Below are positions 26,118 to 35,785 of a stretch of DNA of 64,000 nucleotides, in pieces (position 1 is the first letter of the stretch; the number at the start of each line of letters is the position of its first letter). The notes under the pieces were generated by a model. It saw nothing but the letters and a program-made list of their open reading frames with translations, searched no databases and was not told the DNA's origin. The translations under genes and the position numbers were made by a program. Location: assembly GCA_934668345.1 (NCBI GenBank), contig CAKUNE010000001.1, positions 248,001-312,000 on the forward strand, given 5' to 3'. The stretch is from an uncultured Collinsella sp. GTDB lineage: Bacteria; Actinomycetota; Coriobacteriia; Coriobacteriales; Coriobacteriaceae.

Positions 26118-26525
26118 GTGCGCAAGGCGCTGGCACAACCTCATACCAAGCAGTTCCTCAAGTTCGCTGTCGTGGGACTTATCTCCTTTGGCATCGACTG
26201 GGGTATGCTCATTGCGCTTGTCGAGCTGTTCCACCTCGACTTTTTGATGAGCACCACGATCTCGTTCATCACATCCGTCGTGGTCAACTACTGGCTCAGC
26301 ATGAAGTACGTGTTCGACCATCGCGAGGGCATGAGCCGCAAGCGCGAGTTCACGATCTTCACCATCCTGTCGGTGATTGGCCTGGGCCTCAACGACCTGT
26401 ACATGTTTGTGGGCGTCACGTTTTTGAGCATCGGCTACCAGGCCATGAAGGCCATCGCCACGTTCCTGGTCACCTGGTACAACTACTTTAGCCGCCGCTT
26501 CTTCCTCGAGGGCGCACGCTCGTAG
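26118..26525 (+). CDS. GtrA family membrane protein (second of two)
   Basis: 135 residues with four membrane helices, clearly paralogous to the protein at 25503: both have the F(N/S)Y...SMKYVF helix, the basic EGMSR(R/K)REF loop and the R(K/R)(I/F)FLEG ending. The start is the GTG at 26118 with a weak ribosome binding site. There is no glycosyltransferase gene next to either copy, unlike most gtrA loci. Confidence 0.87.
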   Translation: MRKALAQPHTKQFLKFAVVGLISFGIDWGMLIALVELFHLDFLMSTTISFITSVVVNYWLSMKYVFDHREGMSRKREFTIFTILSVIGLGLNDLYMFVGVTFLSIGYQAMKAIATFLVTWYNYFSRRFFLEGARS

Positions 26526-26551
26526 TCAGTCAAACATAACCTCGCATTTGC

Positions 26552-26587
26552 AACCGGTTGGAATTCACGTTCCAACCGGTTTTTTTG
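26552..26587 (+). terminator. Terminator of the second GtrA gene
   Basis: AACCGGTTGGAA pairs perfectly with TTCCAACCGGTT, followed by a T-run. Confidence 0.9.
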
Positions 26588-26625
26588 TTTGCCGAGAGAC
26601 CGGGCGGCCCGGTCCCATTCGCATG

Positions 26626-26663
26626 AAAAACGGGCGGCCCGGATGTTTGTCCGAACCGCCCGT
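26626..26663 (-). terminator. Terminator of the DUF4430 surface-protein operon
   Basis: On the minus strand CGGGCGGTTCGG pairs with CCGGGCCGCCCG and is followed by TTTTT. It lies just after the stop codon at 26686. Confidence 0.85.
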
Positions 26664-26685
26664 CTGGCGCGCTATGTCGAGGCCT

Positions 26686-27603
26686 CTAGCCTGTAACGTA
26701 ATACCAGACCACGTTGTCGCCGTTGGAGAGAACGTAGTTGCTGCAGGCCGTCATAGGCGTTGTGCCGTTGACGGAGTACATCCAGCCGCTCGTGCCGCCG
26801 TACTGTTTCTCGGCCAAACCACCAATCGCGGAGACATACGTGCCGTACGACGAGCCATGTGCGTTGACGGAAAGGCCCAGCGCGCACAGGGCATCGTAGA
26901 CGGTAGCGCCTTCGTTAAAGGTAAAGGTGCCACCAGAAGACACAGGATTGCCCACGGCGCTCGATGTGACCGAAACCGTCACCGTAACGTAGCTGGACTC
27001 CTGCGAGCCGCTCTGGCCGCCCGAGGAGGCGTTTCCACCATTAGAGGATGAGGCTCCATCAGACGACTGGCCACCGCCCGAAGAAGCACCGCCAGACGCA
27101 TTGGAAGTATCACCGGCTCCCGTATTTTGGGCAGCGGATTTATCGCCAGACTTCTTGCCGTCCTGACCATCGGACTTCTTGCTATCCGAGTTCTTGTCCG
27201 ATTCCTTGTTTGAAGACTCGGAATCGTCCTTGGACTTGGACTCATCAGAATGCTTGGACTCATCTTTTGCGTCATTCGATGACTTGGAATCCTTGGAACT
27301 TGCCTCGCCCGAAGTCGTAGTCGAGCCAGACGCCTTGGTGTCCTTGGTGACGACGCTCTCCCCCGCCACGGTCTGAATGATCCAGTCGATGGACCAGGCG
27401 CCGCTCTCGGAAGGATGGACGAAACCCAACGAGACGACGATCAGAATGGTGCACGCGGCAGTCAGAACGCCGAGGAGCGCCTTGCGGCGAGGGGCGGACG
27501 CCGCCGAAGCGGCGCCCTGTTGCTTTGCATCGTCAAGCTGGATAAACGAGGAATCTGGTTGCTTGGGGTCAGCGTCCTTGGATTTATTGGACACAGCCCT
27601 CAC
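26686..27603 (-). CDS. Surface protein with C-terminal DUF4430 (transcobalamin-like) domain
   Basis: 305 residues. A cytoplasmic N-terminus of about 40 residues is followed by one membrane helix (ALLGVLTAACTILIVVSLGF), a long Ser/Lys/Asp-rich and Gly/Ser-rich linker (about 75-205), and a C-terminal DUF4430 domain. That domain shows the family pattern YDALCALGL, GWMYSVNG and NGDNVVWYYV. DUF4430 resembles the C-terminal domain of human transcobalamin and intrinsic factor. The gene starts one base after the stop of the giant surface protein, so the two form an operon under one cobalamin riboswitch. Start is the GTG at 27603, or a GTG nine bases later with a better ribosome binding site. Corrinoid binding is inference. 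Confidence 0.8.
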   Translation of the reverse strand: MRAVSNKSKDADPKQPDSSFIQLDDAKQQGAASAASAPRRKALLGVLTAACTILIVVSLGFVHPSESGAWSIDWIIQTVAGESVVTKDTKASGSTTTSGEASSKDSKSSNDAKDESKHSDESKSKDDSESSNKESDKNSDSKKSDGQDGKKSGDKSAAQNTGAGDTSNASGGASSGGGQSSDGASSSNGGNASSGGQSGSQESSYVTVTVSVTSSAVGNPVSSGGTFTFNEGATVYDALCALGLSVNAHGSSYGTYVSAIGGLAEKQYGGTSGWMYSVNGTTPMTACSNYVLSNGDNVVWYYVTG

Positions 27604-30600
27604 CTACCGACGTTTGGTGAACACGAACACGCCGACGATGGCGAGACCGATGACGCCGGCGGCAACGCCAACAATGGCGAGCGGATTGGTGCCAGTCTCC
27701 TGCTCAGAAGCACTAGAGGACTTCTTAGCAGTGGTCGTGGAAGCAGCACCCGTATCGGACTTGGAATCGGACTTCTTGTCGGACTTGCTGTCCTTCTTGT
27801 CAGACTTCTTGTCAGACTTCTTCTCGTCCTTCTTATCGGACTTATCGGTGTCCTTCTTGTCGGACTTGTTGTCCTTGGTCTCGGTCTTGGTCGACACCGT
27901 CGTCTTGGTCGTCGGCTTATGACCCGGGGCGATAGCGCCGCCGGCCTGCTGGCCCTTGGAGCCGGAGCCGGAACCCGTGCCAGTGCCAGCGCCAGCGCCG
28001 GAACCGTTGCCAGCGCCACCGTTGCCACCATTAGTGCCAGAACCGCCATTGCCGCCAGGGTTAACAGCATTCTTGGTCCACTTGGCATACAGCGTCAGAT
28101 CGGCCGTCACCGGCGTACTGAAGTCATACGCCTGCGTGCAAGCCTCATCGGTGAACCAACCGCCGAAAGTGTAGCCATCGCGCGTCGGATCGGCCGGCTT
28201 GGCCAGCTTGCCGTCGGCCGTAGTCTGGAAGTCGACCTTAGAACCCTCGCCAGTCTCAAACGAGACCTTAACGCCACCGCTCAGCTTGAAAAGCGTGCCG
28301 GAATCGTTGATGTAGTAGAGGTTACCCTTGGCATCGCAGGCAATCGGCGAGTCACAGTAATTGTTGTGTCCCGCTGCGCTAAACGCACCGGTCGCCTGTG
28401 CGTCACCCATCTTGTAGCGATACACGCCACCGCCCGAGGTGTAGTTCACATAGTCGGAAGTCGCACCATAGTTGACAGTGAAATAAACGTACGTGTCATC
28501 CGCCTGGACACTCACGAGCGGTGCGCCCTTGATGCCACCGGCAGGAAGCACGGAGCCATCGGCAGACGAAACCAACGTCGTAGCAAAGTCATTATCAAGG
28601 TCGACAATCGCCAGCGCCGAACCGCCAGAAACCTCGCCACCGACAATCAGCTTATTGCCATACAGCGTGGGCATGCAGGCACAACCCGTAAGACCAAGAT
28701 CGATGACGCGTTCTTCGGAAATGCGCGAAGAGGCCCTTGCGTTTGCGTCCGACAGTGCCAGCACGTGGAGCTTGCCGTCACGCGAGATCACATAGGCATG
28801 CTTGCCGTCTTTGGACAGTACACAGCCGGAGTTGACGATGGCACCAACCGAAACGCTGCCGAGCACATCACCCGTCGACTTGCTCAGCATCTCAACGGTA
28901 CCTGCACTCGTCGGAACCAGAATATAGCCGTCGCCCACTGTAGCGCTCGTCCAGTAGTAGCCCTCATCAGCATTAACATGCTGCCAAGAAACAGCGCCGG
29001 TCAGTATATTAATACGCGTCAGATGACCGTTATTGTACGTACTCGTTCCATAGTCGACATCAACGGTGCCAACGTAGAGATAGTTGCCATCGACCGTCAA
29101 CTGGGAATTTGACTGGGCAGATTTGCTCACAGAGTCAGTGACCCAAACCGTCGTCAGCGTATCGGCCGTCAGAGCCTGGACCGCACCGCCGTCAAGCGGG
29201 ACGATGACCAAGCCTTTCGTATAAATCGGACGCGTGGTGTAGCCAATCGCAGTCTGAAGGTTCGACTCGGCAAGCACCTTGCCCGACTCGGCGTCGATCT
29301 TAAGCAAACGCTTGTTCACGGCAAGGTAAACGTTGCCGTTCACGACAATAGGCTCGCTCGCATTGGGATACGTGGCACCCGAGTAGGCCCTCCAATCGAA
29401 CGTCCAAGAGCTTGCCAGCGCGCCCGTAGGCGTGGACACGTTCTTGACCACCGCATTGGAATTGCCACTCCAGTCGGCTTTCCAATCGGTCGGGCGCGAA
29501 GCGCTCGGATCGACTACGACTTCATCGGGATTAGGAACGGTGTCGCCAGGGGCGTAAGCCCAGACGATTTTGTCGCCCGACTTGAGCACGTAATCGCTAT
29601 CGAGCTGAGGCCCGGGAACGCCGTTGACAAAGAACGACCATGCACCCGACAGCTCGGTGCCATCAAGCGGGGAGACAAGACTATGAACACCCCAATAACC
29701 AAATTGGTCGTACATCTTGGACTCAATGCCAATGGCATCGAAGTAGGCAGCGGAAGCGTCCTTGATCGTCGTGCCCTCGACAAACACCTGCGTCGAAGGA
29801 TCGGTCCAGCGCTGCGCCTTCTCATCCTTCTTACCGATGATCTCCATTGAAACGGAAACCTGGCCGGGCATGGTTCCATCAAAGCCATAGACCCAGGTAA
29901 CCTTGTCCCCGGCCTTGAGTGTGTAATTGCCCGCGCCGACATTGGCCGTCTGACCGTTAACGAAGAACTGCCAGAATTTCCAAGTGTTTTCGTTAACTTT
30001 CTCGCTCGAAAGCGTCACGGTCTTGTTGAACGGTGAAGTCAGCGACTCGAGATACCAGCCGTACGTGCCTTTCCCCGTTTTGGCGCCAATGCCAGCCTTT
30101 TTAAAGGCCTGCTCGGAAAGATCAGCAGCGGTCGCGCCCTCTTCCACCAAAGCTGTCGTGGGCTGCGCCCATGTCTGCTGAGCACCCGAGGTGTCCTGGC
30201 CGATAACGGTGCAGCTAACGGAAATCTGATTGGCGGGCGCGGGGTCGCCGTACTTCGAGTAGCACCAGACGACGGAGTCGCCGTCCTTGAGCGTATAGCC
30301 GCCCGCGCCGACCTCGGAGGCGCTGCCGTTGACGAACAGCTGCCAGTACGCTTTGGTCGCCGGGTCGTAGGCGAGCGTGCGTTCGGAGTCGAAGGGCGAC
30401 GTGATCGAGTTGAGCGCCCAGCCCCAGCTGCCGCTGGGGTCGTAGTCGGCCTTGAGGCCGGCCTGCTTGAAGAGCTGCTCGGAGAGGTCGGCCGCGGTCG
30501 AGCCCTCCTTCAGCGTGATGCTCTGGGCTGCGGCCCAGGTCTGCTGGGCGCCATTGGCGTCGATGCCGACGACGGAGCACGTCGCGGAAACCTGCGTGGA

Positions 30601-33582
30601 AACCGTGCCCGTGGGATCCTCGTACACGAGCTCGAGCGTGTCGCCATCGCTCGGGTAGTAGCCCGTGGCGTAAGAGTTGGCAGCCTTACCATTAATGTCA
30701 AAACGCCAGTACTTATAGCCGGACGCCGTGTTCTCCATCGCGAGCGTCTGAGACTTATCGGGGTTCGTAACCGAATAGGGAACGCCGCCGTCCGTGCTAT
30801 AGCTATAGCCGGCGTCGTCAAGCACCTTGGCAAAGATGTCCCAGGCAGACATCTTTTGAGTGCTCGACCAGTTATACGAGGTCGACGGCACCCAATCCAC
30901 AAGGTCATAAGACTGACCGACATCGTGCTTGCTTACGCCTACAACCCTGACGTTAACGGAAAGAGACTTTTCGTCGGAAGAGTTAACGAGCCAAGCGGTG
31001 CTCTTGACATCGTTGTTGCCGGCGTTTGCAACGACATACGCATATTTGCCTTCAGCCGAGGCCGGAAGCGTGAGTACACCAGTCGTTTCGTCGGCACCAA
31101 ACAGCTCGTGGGCATTTGTACCCTCAGCGTCATCGGCGAGGTACCAGCGGTAATCGACGAGGGAGCCCTCGGGGAGCGCCGTCTCGTAATCGCCCCAATC
31201 GCCCGTTGCCATGTAATTGGCCGTAGGGGCAAGCGTTCCCCCGACCTGTGCGAGGTTGCCGCTCGAGACGACATTAACCGATGTCAGGGTGTACGCCTTG
31301 GCGTCCTCGCCCTTAACGACGGCATAACGCGTGGAGGCATAGTCGGTGTTGTAGCCGCCATCGACGATGCACTTGAGGTACTTGCCGACGTACTTCTGCG
31401 AAATAACGAACGACGGCCTGTGCGCGTTCTCATCCGTCAGCGTCGTGAACGGACCCTGGGCGCTATCGGCAATCTGCCACGTATACGTTAGCTGATCAGA
31501 TGCAAGCTCGGCACCCTTTGTTCCTGCAGACGTCTTCTCGAATGCGGTAACACCGATCTTTTCGCCACTCTTGTAGACAAACCTGGCGTCATCGCTCTGA
31601 TCGCCGACGATCTTTTTGAGATACGTCAGGAACAGCTCGTGCGAGCCTGCGGCCTTAACGGCCACAGCAGTAGTCGCCTCTACGGTGTTATCACCCGCAG
31701 TGGCCGTCACGCTCACCCAGCGCTTGGCGTAGTCATCGGGAATGGTAAAGCTGCTGTCGGTTTTGCCCTCGACTACATGCCAATCGGTCTTTGCATCAAA
31801 GGCAGAGGAGGACGGGTCGACAGACGACCAACGCCACGTGTAGGTAACGCCCTCGGCAACCGGCTCAGACGAGTAATCGACTGCCTTGTAGGCACATGCC
31901 TCAATCGTAGAACCGGTGTCCTTGGCGCCCTTGCTCGCGTTGGTAAACGCAACCGAATCAAGCGTCGTCGCGCCCTTGGGCAGAATGCGGCCTGCCTTGG
32001 TCTCACAGCTATCGGAGCCAGGGATACCGTTCTTGGCTTTTGCGACCACCTTGAGATAACGGTTTGCGCATTCCTTGGTAACCGTATAGGTGTCACCAGT
32101 TGCAACCTGCTCGAACGAGCCGTCGGCGGAATCGGCCACCCACCAAGAAAAATCGACCTTGTCGGAACCGTAGAGGTCAGTCGGCGTGTCGTAGTTAAGG
32201 TAGTAGGCGGCAGCCTTAATCGTGTCGCCAACGTTAGCACTCGGAACGCTCTCGTAATCGTCGCCAAATTCGGCACCGTTATAAGCAAGAACGATATGGC
32301 CTAATGCGATCTGGCCGCTCGCGGCAACAGGACCCGGAGTATTGTAGTCAACAGACGAGGGCGTCTTAAAAGAGCTGCTCGGGCCGAACAGCTCTTGACC
32401 GTCACCGACAACCTTAACGCGAATGTACTTGCCCGCAAGCTGCGATGCGAGTTCATCCGTGATCGTCAGCGACTGGCCGGTCTGGCCCGGGATTGCCTGA
32501 TAGGCGGAATCCTCGGCATCGCGCACATCAGACGCAAGCCACTGATAGGTCCAGCCGGCCTGTGCCGCAATACGCTTGCTGGGAACCGCTTCGCCGTCAT
32601 AGGCATTCGCCCAAAGCGTAGTGCCAGGGTTCAGTGTCTCGGCCTTAACGGACGAATACGAACTCGAATCGTCTGCCGAAGACTGGATGAGGACATACGA
32701 CTTTGCGTCCAGGGCCGTCTTAGCAGGAACGGGCGCCTTGATAGTGTTCGTCGCAGTCAGCTTTTGGTTGGCGGCACTCTTAGTCGGACCGTAGACGACG
32801 TTACCGCTGGCATCGGTAATACGTACACGCAGGCACTTGCCGTTAAGCTGAGTGCGCAGGGCGTCGTCCAGAACGATCGATGAGCCCGTCTGGCCCTCGA
32901 CAGCAACAAACGCAGAGTTGTCCGCATCGTTCCTGTTGGCGATATCGGCAGCAAGCCACTGATAGGTGCAACCCGAAACACTGGCGCGCTTGCTGGACGA
33001 AGTCCAGACATTCGCATAGAGCGTAGTATTGCTCTGGATAAAGGCAGTGAAGTTAGAGCCAAGCCAACGAGTAGGGATCTTGCTCTTTCCTACACTGACG
33101 CCATTATTCGAGGAAAGCGAATCAGCGGCACGAGGCGCGGCTTTAGGCGCATTGGACTCGCCGACAACCGCGGTCGCGTCGCCAGTCTCAGCCGTGGTGT
33201 CGGACGCCTCGTTCGCCGGAGTACCAGGAGCGGAGCCTGCCGCGGCAGAATCACCCGTCGCACCATCGCTCGCGTTGTTAGACGCGGCCGAGCTCGTATC
33301 CCCAGTTTTTGAGGAGCTATCGGCAGCGGAATCGCTTGTACCGGTGGCGGCTGCGGTGTTATCTGCAGCACCGTCCGTGGCCTGCGCGCCCTCGCTCGGC
33401 GCTGTGGCCTGGGCCACGGCCTCGGCGATGCCCTCGGCGCCATCGGCCCACAGCTGGGCCGGCGTGGTGCCAAAGGCCATCGCGAAGGCCAGGAATGCCA
33501 CCAGGCCGCGCTTGGCTACGCCGCGTGCAATTGCGCCACGGCGATGCGAGACGCGCTGACGCTCGTCCTCGAACATATCCAT
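27604..33582 (-). CDS. Giant surface protein: Ig-like repeats, four DUF4430 domains, beta-propeller
   Basis: 1992 residues. Order: signal peptide (hydrophobic VAFLAFAMAF, ending near AQLWADG), Ala/Thr/Ser-rich stretch to about 160, six Ig-like repeats (about 165-860) with Y-W-x-A-D type cores, four DUF4430 domains (about 870-985, 995-1110, 1120-1235, 1240-1342) with WxxFVNG and GD(K/S)(V/I)xWxY, a PQQ-like beta-propeller (about 1365-1770), an InlB-type repeat (about 1771-1836), Gly-rich and Lys/Asp/Ser-rich linkers, and a C-terminal helix ending KRR. The tail looks like a sorting signal but has ETGTNP rather than LPXTG. The ATG at 33582 follows TAGGAGACAA; an in-frame ATG at 33663 is an alternative. 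It follows a cobalamin riboswitch and precedes a second DUF4430 protein, suggesting a corrinoid capture role at the surface (inference). Confidence 0.85.
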   Translation of the reverse strand: MDMFEDERQRVSHRRGAIARGVAKRGLVAFLAFAMAFGTTPAQLWADGAEGIAEAVAQATAPSEGAQATDGAADNTAAATGTSDSAADSSSKTGDTSSAASNNASDGATGDSAAAGSAPGTPANEASDTTAETGDATAVVGESNAPKAAPRAADSLSSNNGVSVGKSKIPTRWLGSNFTAFIQSNTTLYANVWTSSSKRASVSGCTYQWLAADIANRNDADNSAFVAVEGQTGSSIVLDDALRTQLNGKCLRVRITDASGNVVYGPTKSAANQKLTATNTIKAPVPAKTALDAKSYVLIQSSADDSSSYSSVKAETLNPGTTLWANAYDGEAVPSKRIAAQAGWTYQWLASDVRDAEDSAYQAIPGQTGQSLTITDELASQLAGKYIRVKVVGDGQELFGPSSSFKTPSSVDYNTPGPVAASGQIALGHIVLAYNGAEFGDDYESVPSANVGDTIKAAAYYLNYDTPTDLYGSDKVDFSWWVADSADGSFEQVATGDTYTVTKECANRYLKVVAKAKNGIPGSDSCETKAGRILPKGATTLDSVAFTNASKGAKDTGSTIEACAYKAVDYSSEPVAEGVTYTWRWSSVDPSSSAFDAKTDWHVVEGKTDSSFTIPDDYAKRWVSVTATAGDNTVEATTAVAVKAAGSHELFLTYLKKIVGDQSDDARFVYKSGEKIGVTAFEKTSAGTKGAELASDQLTYTWQIADSAQGPFTTLTDENAHRPSFVISQKYVGKYLKCIVDGGYNTDYASTRYAVVKGEDAKAYTLTSVNVVSSGNLAQVGGTLAPTANYMATGDWGDYETALPEGSLVDYRWYLADDAEGTNAHELFGADETTGVLTLPASAEGKYAYVVANAGNNDVKSTAWLVNSSDEKSLSVNVRVVGVSKHDVGQSYDLVDWVPSTSYNWSSTQKMSAWDIFAKVLDDAGYSYSTDGGVPYSVTNPDKSQTLAMENTASGYKYWRFDINGKAANSYATGYYPSDGDTLELVYEDPTGTVSTQVSATCSVVGIDANGAQQTWAAAQSITLKEGSTAADLSEQLFKQAGLKADYDPSGSWGWALNSITSPFDSERTLAYDPATKAYWQLFVNGSASEVGAGGYTLKDGDSVVWCYSKYGDPAPANQISVSCTVIGQDTSGAQQTWAQPTTALVEEGATAADLSEQAFKKAGIGAKTGKGTYGWYLESLTSPFNKTVTLSSEKVNENTWKFWQFFVNGQTANVGAGNYTLKAGDKVTWVYGFDGTMPGQVSVSMEIIGKKDEKAQRWTDPSTQVFVEGTTIKDASAAYFDAIGIESKMYDQFGYWGVHSLVSPLDGTELSGAWSFFVNGVPGPQLDSDYVLKSGDKIVWAYAPGDTVPNPDEVVVDPSASRPTDWKADWSGNSNAVVKNVSTPTGALASSWTFDWRAYSGATYPNASEPIVVNGNVYLAVNKRLLKIDAESGKVLAESNLQTAIGYTTRPIYTKGLVIVPLDGGAVQALTADTLTTVWVTDSVSKSAQSNSQLTVDGNYLYVGTVDVDYGTSTYNNGHLTRINILTGAVSWQHVNADEGYYWTSATVGDGYILVPTSAGTVEMLSKSTGDVLGSVSVGAIVNSGCVLSKDGKHAYVISRDGKLHVLALSDANARASSRISEERVIDLGLTGCACMPTLYGNKLIVGGEVSGGSALAIVDLDNDFATTLVSSADGSVLPAGGIKGAPLVSVQADDTYVYFTVNYGATSDYVNYTSGGGVYRYKMGDAQATGAFSAAGHNNYCDSPIACDAKGNLYYINDSGTLFKLSGGVKVSFETGEGSKVDFQTTADGKLAKPADPTRDGYTFGGWFTDEACTQAYDFSTPVTADLTLYAKWTKNAVNPGGNGGSGTNGGNGGAGNGSGAGAGTGTGSGSGSKGQQAGGAIAPGHKPTTKTTVSTKTETKDNKSDKKDTDKSDKKDEKKSDKKSDKKDSKSDKKSDSKSDTGAASTTTAKKSSSASEQETGTNPLAIVGVAAGVIGLAIVGVFVFTKRR

Positions 33583-33726
33583 TTGTCTCCTACTGTCTGT
33601 ACTTGGAGCGTTACCCTGAGGCTGCCCCACGTCATCGCACATGTTGCGCTCGAGTTCCCCCATCGGGGTCCCCCTTCCCTCCAGAGCCCTATGCACACCG
33701 GCGGCATACGCCGCAGCCGCATGCAA

Positions 33727-33897
33727 GATGGGAGGCGATCCGACTTAACCTTAACGACTCGGGCACGTCGTCCGATCTGCGACGCGAACATCCCGAGCCA
33801 AGAGGAATTACGGTTACTGGTACAGCCGGGGACTTGCACCCCGATTCTCCCAAACGCGCAGGAAAACCGCGCATTCGTGCGTCTCCGCACCACCATC
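33727..33897 (-). promoter_or_regulatory. Cobalamin riboswitch
   Basis: On the minus strand the conserved core is present in order: GGTGCGG near the 5' end, GGGAGAATCGGGGTGCAAG (the GGGAA-x-GGTG-AA region), TCCCCGGCTGTACC, AGTAACCGTAA (the central AxxCxGTxA part) and a 3' AAGTCGGATCGCCTCCC resembling the B12-box AGTCAGGATxCCTGCC. GATGG and CCATC at the two ends can close the P1 helix. It lies about 145 nt upstream of the chosen start of the giant DUF4430 protein and would repress it when cobalamin is plentiful. The downstream GC-rich hairpins could form the expression platform. Confidence 0.9.
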
Positions 33898-33908
33898 TAG
33901 GCCATCGA

Positions 33909-33936
33909 CTATTACCGTCAATTTGGTAGCACGCAA
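33909..33936 (-). promoter_or_regulatory. Possible promoter of the riboswitch transcript
   Basis: On the minus strand TTGCGT and TAATAG are separated by 16 nt; transcription would start about 10 nt before the P1 helix of the riboswitch. Confidence 0.3.
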
Positions 33937-33962
33937 AAGGGCCTCGCACGCAGGCGAAGCCC
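33934..33962 (-). terminator. Terminator of the UbiB-like gene
   Basis: On the minus strand GGGCTTCGC pairs with GCGAGGCCC (one G-U pair) and is followed by TTTT. Confidence 0.65.
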
Positions 33963-34013
33963 AAGGTAAAAGCTATTGTTTGCGATAGGAAAATGCGGTG
34001 ACGGTCGCAGCCC

Positions 34014-35777
34014 CTAGTGCTTGCCGCCGTGACTGTTAAGCCAGATATTGCGGCCCAGCATAAGCGCCAGCACCAGCGCGCTCACGTAGCCCATAAAGCC
34101 AATGACCGGGATACCAAACACAACCGGCTCGATGCGCGCGTAGTACACCACCGACGAACCGATAAACAGGCCGGCGATAACGATAGCCATCGACATGCGG
34201 TCGATAATTCCGCCCAGCTGTCGCAGCGCCTTATCGCTGCTCATGATCTGCGTGTTCACCTTAAGCTGGCCGCGCGTGAGCATACGCGAAGCCAAGCCCA
34301 GATACTCGGCTGCCTCGAGCGAGCCTTTTGCCGCGCGATAGCTGCTCGCGGCAAGATCGCGTCCCATATCACGCACGCGCGCATAGGTGCTCTTCTCGTT
34401 TTTGATATGCGTCTGGATTATCTGGATCATGTTGACGTTGGGCATGTACTCGGTCAGTAAACCCTCGAGCGTCACCATGCCGCGCGCGAACATCGTCACC
34501 ACGCTCGGCAGCTCAACGTCATTCTTACGCGCGAGGTTTAACAGCGAGGTCAAAAACTCGCCGATATCCAGGTCCTTCAGGTCAAGGCCCGCAAAGTCAG
34601 CCACGATAAAGTCCAAATCGGACAAAAAGGCCGAATGATCGAGCTCGGCCGAATCGCCACGCGTCACGGCAAAGCGCATGAGCGAATCCTTGAGCTTTGG
34701 CACGTCGCCCTCGGCCACGGCGAAAATCATGTCCTTTACGATACCGCGATCGTGGCTCGACATGCGTCCGACCATGCCCAAGTCGATAAAGTAAACGATG
34801 CCGTCCTTGAGAATAATGTTTCCCGCATGCGGATCGGCATGGAAAAAGCCGTCATCGAGCACCTGCGTCGAGTAATCCTCGACGATTGCGGCACCGATCT
34901 TTTCCAAGTCATAGCCCTCGGCCACCAAGCACTCAGGATCGGCGATCGAAATGCCGTCGATGTAGTCCATGACCACAACGTGCTCGGTGCACAGATCCAG
35001 ATAGGATTTAGGACACGTCACGCCATGAACGCTCTTATGGAACTCGTAGAAGTCGTTGAGGTTTTTGGCCTCGGCCAAAAAGTTGGTCTCCTCGCGAAAC
35101 GAGGTCCACAGCTCCTCGACTACGCCGTGCAGGTCAACGAATTGATCGGTGTTGACGAACTTGGAAACGATACGCACCACCGAGCGGATGATATCGATGT
35201 CCTGTGCCATAACCTGCTGCGCACCGGGGCGCTGCACCTTGACGGCCACGTCCTCGCCCGTCACCAGACGAGCGCGGTGCACCTGCGCGAGCGATGCGCT
35301 ACCGAGCGGATTGGGGTCGATCGCATCGAACATCTCCCCCAGGCGCAGGCCATATTCTTCTTCCAGACAACTGAGTACGACCTCGTACGGCACCGGCTCC
35401 ACGTCGGAGCGCAGACGACGCAGCTCGTCGCAAAAGCGTTGCGGCAGAATCTCGGACCGGTTGGCCAGAATCTGCCCCATCTTGACGAACATGGGGCCGA
35501 GTTCCTCGAGCAGGCGGCGCAAACGAACCGGCGTGAGGTTGTCCCACACGCGGTACTTTTTGACCAGGCGAACAATCTGCCCGATGCGTTCGCGACGACC
35601 CGCCGGCGTGAGCTGGTATTCCTCGTCCGGCGCCATCGCGTCGGGCTCCTCGGGGACCATATCGACAGCGCGCGGCTTCTTGCGAGCGCCCGAGACGGCG
35701 GCATCGACCTCATCGACAACCGCCGCCTCGTCACCCAAGGGATCTAGATTGTTGTAATCGGTGGTGGAATCTGCCAT
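34014..35777 (-). CDS. ABC1/UbiB-family atypical kinase
   Basis: 587 residues. The UbiB KxGQ motif is in GPMFVKMGQILANR; the Ala-rich loop PLGSASLAQVHRA, VAVKVQRPG, the catalytic-loop DPHAGNI and the metal-binding FIDLGMVG follow. Two membrane helices close the C-terminus (IDRMSMAIVIAGLFIGSSVV and VIGFMGYVSALVLALML). Family members support isoprenoid-quinone or other lipid metabolism through ATPase activity. It lies 8 bp after a phasin-family gene, an arrangement that often recurs and implies co-translation. No quinone biosynthesis gene is near. Confidence 0.92.
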   Translation of the reverse strand: MADSTTDYNNLDPLGDEAAVVDEVDAAVSGARKKPRAVDMVPEEPDAMAPDEEYQLTPAGRRERIGQIVRLVKKYRVWDNLTPVRLRRLLEELGPMFVKMGQILANRSEILPQRFCDELRRLRSDVEPVPYEVVLSCLEEEYGLRLGEMFDAIDPNPLGSASLAQVHRARLVTGEDVAVKVQRPGAQQVMAQDIDIIRSVVRIVSKFVNTDQFVDLHGVVEELWTSFREETNFLAEAKNLNDFYEFHKSVHGVTCPKSYLDLCTEHVVVMDYIDGISIADPECLVAEGYDLEKIGAAIVEDYSTQVLDDGFFHADPHAGNIILKDGIVYFIDLGMVGRMSSHDRGIVKDMIFAVAEGDVPKLKDSLMRFAVTRGDSAELDHSAFLSDLDFIVADFAGLDLKDLDIGEFLTSLLNLARKNDVELPSVVTMFARGMVTLEGLLTEYMPNVNMIQIIQTHIKNEKSTYARVRDMGRDLAASSYRAAKGSLEAAEYLGLASRMLTRGQLKVNTQIMSSDKALRQLGGIIDRMSMAIVIAGLFIGSSVVYYARIEPVVFGIPVIGFMGYVSALVLALMLGRNIWLNSHGGKH

Positions 35778-35785
35778 CTGCGCTG

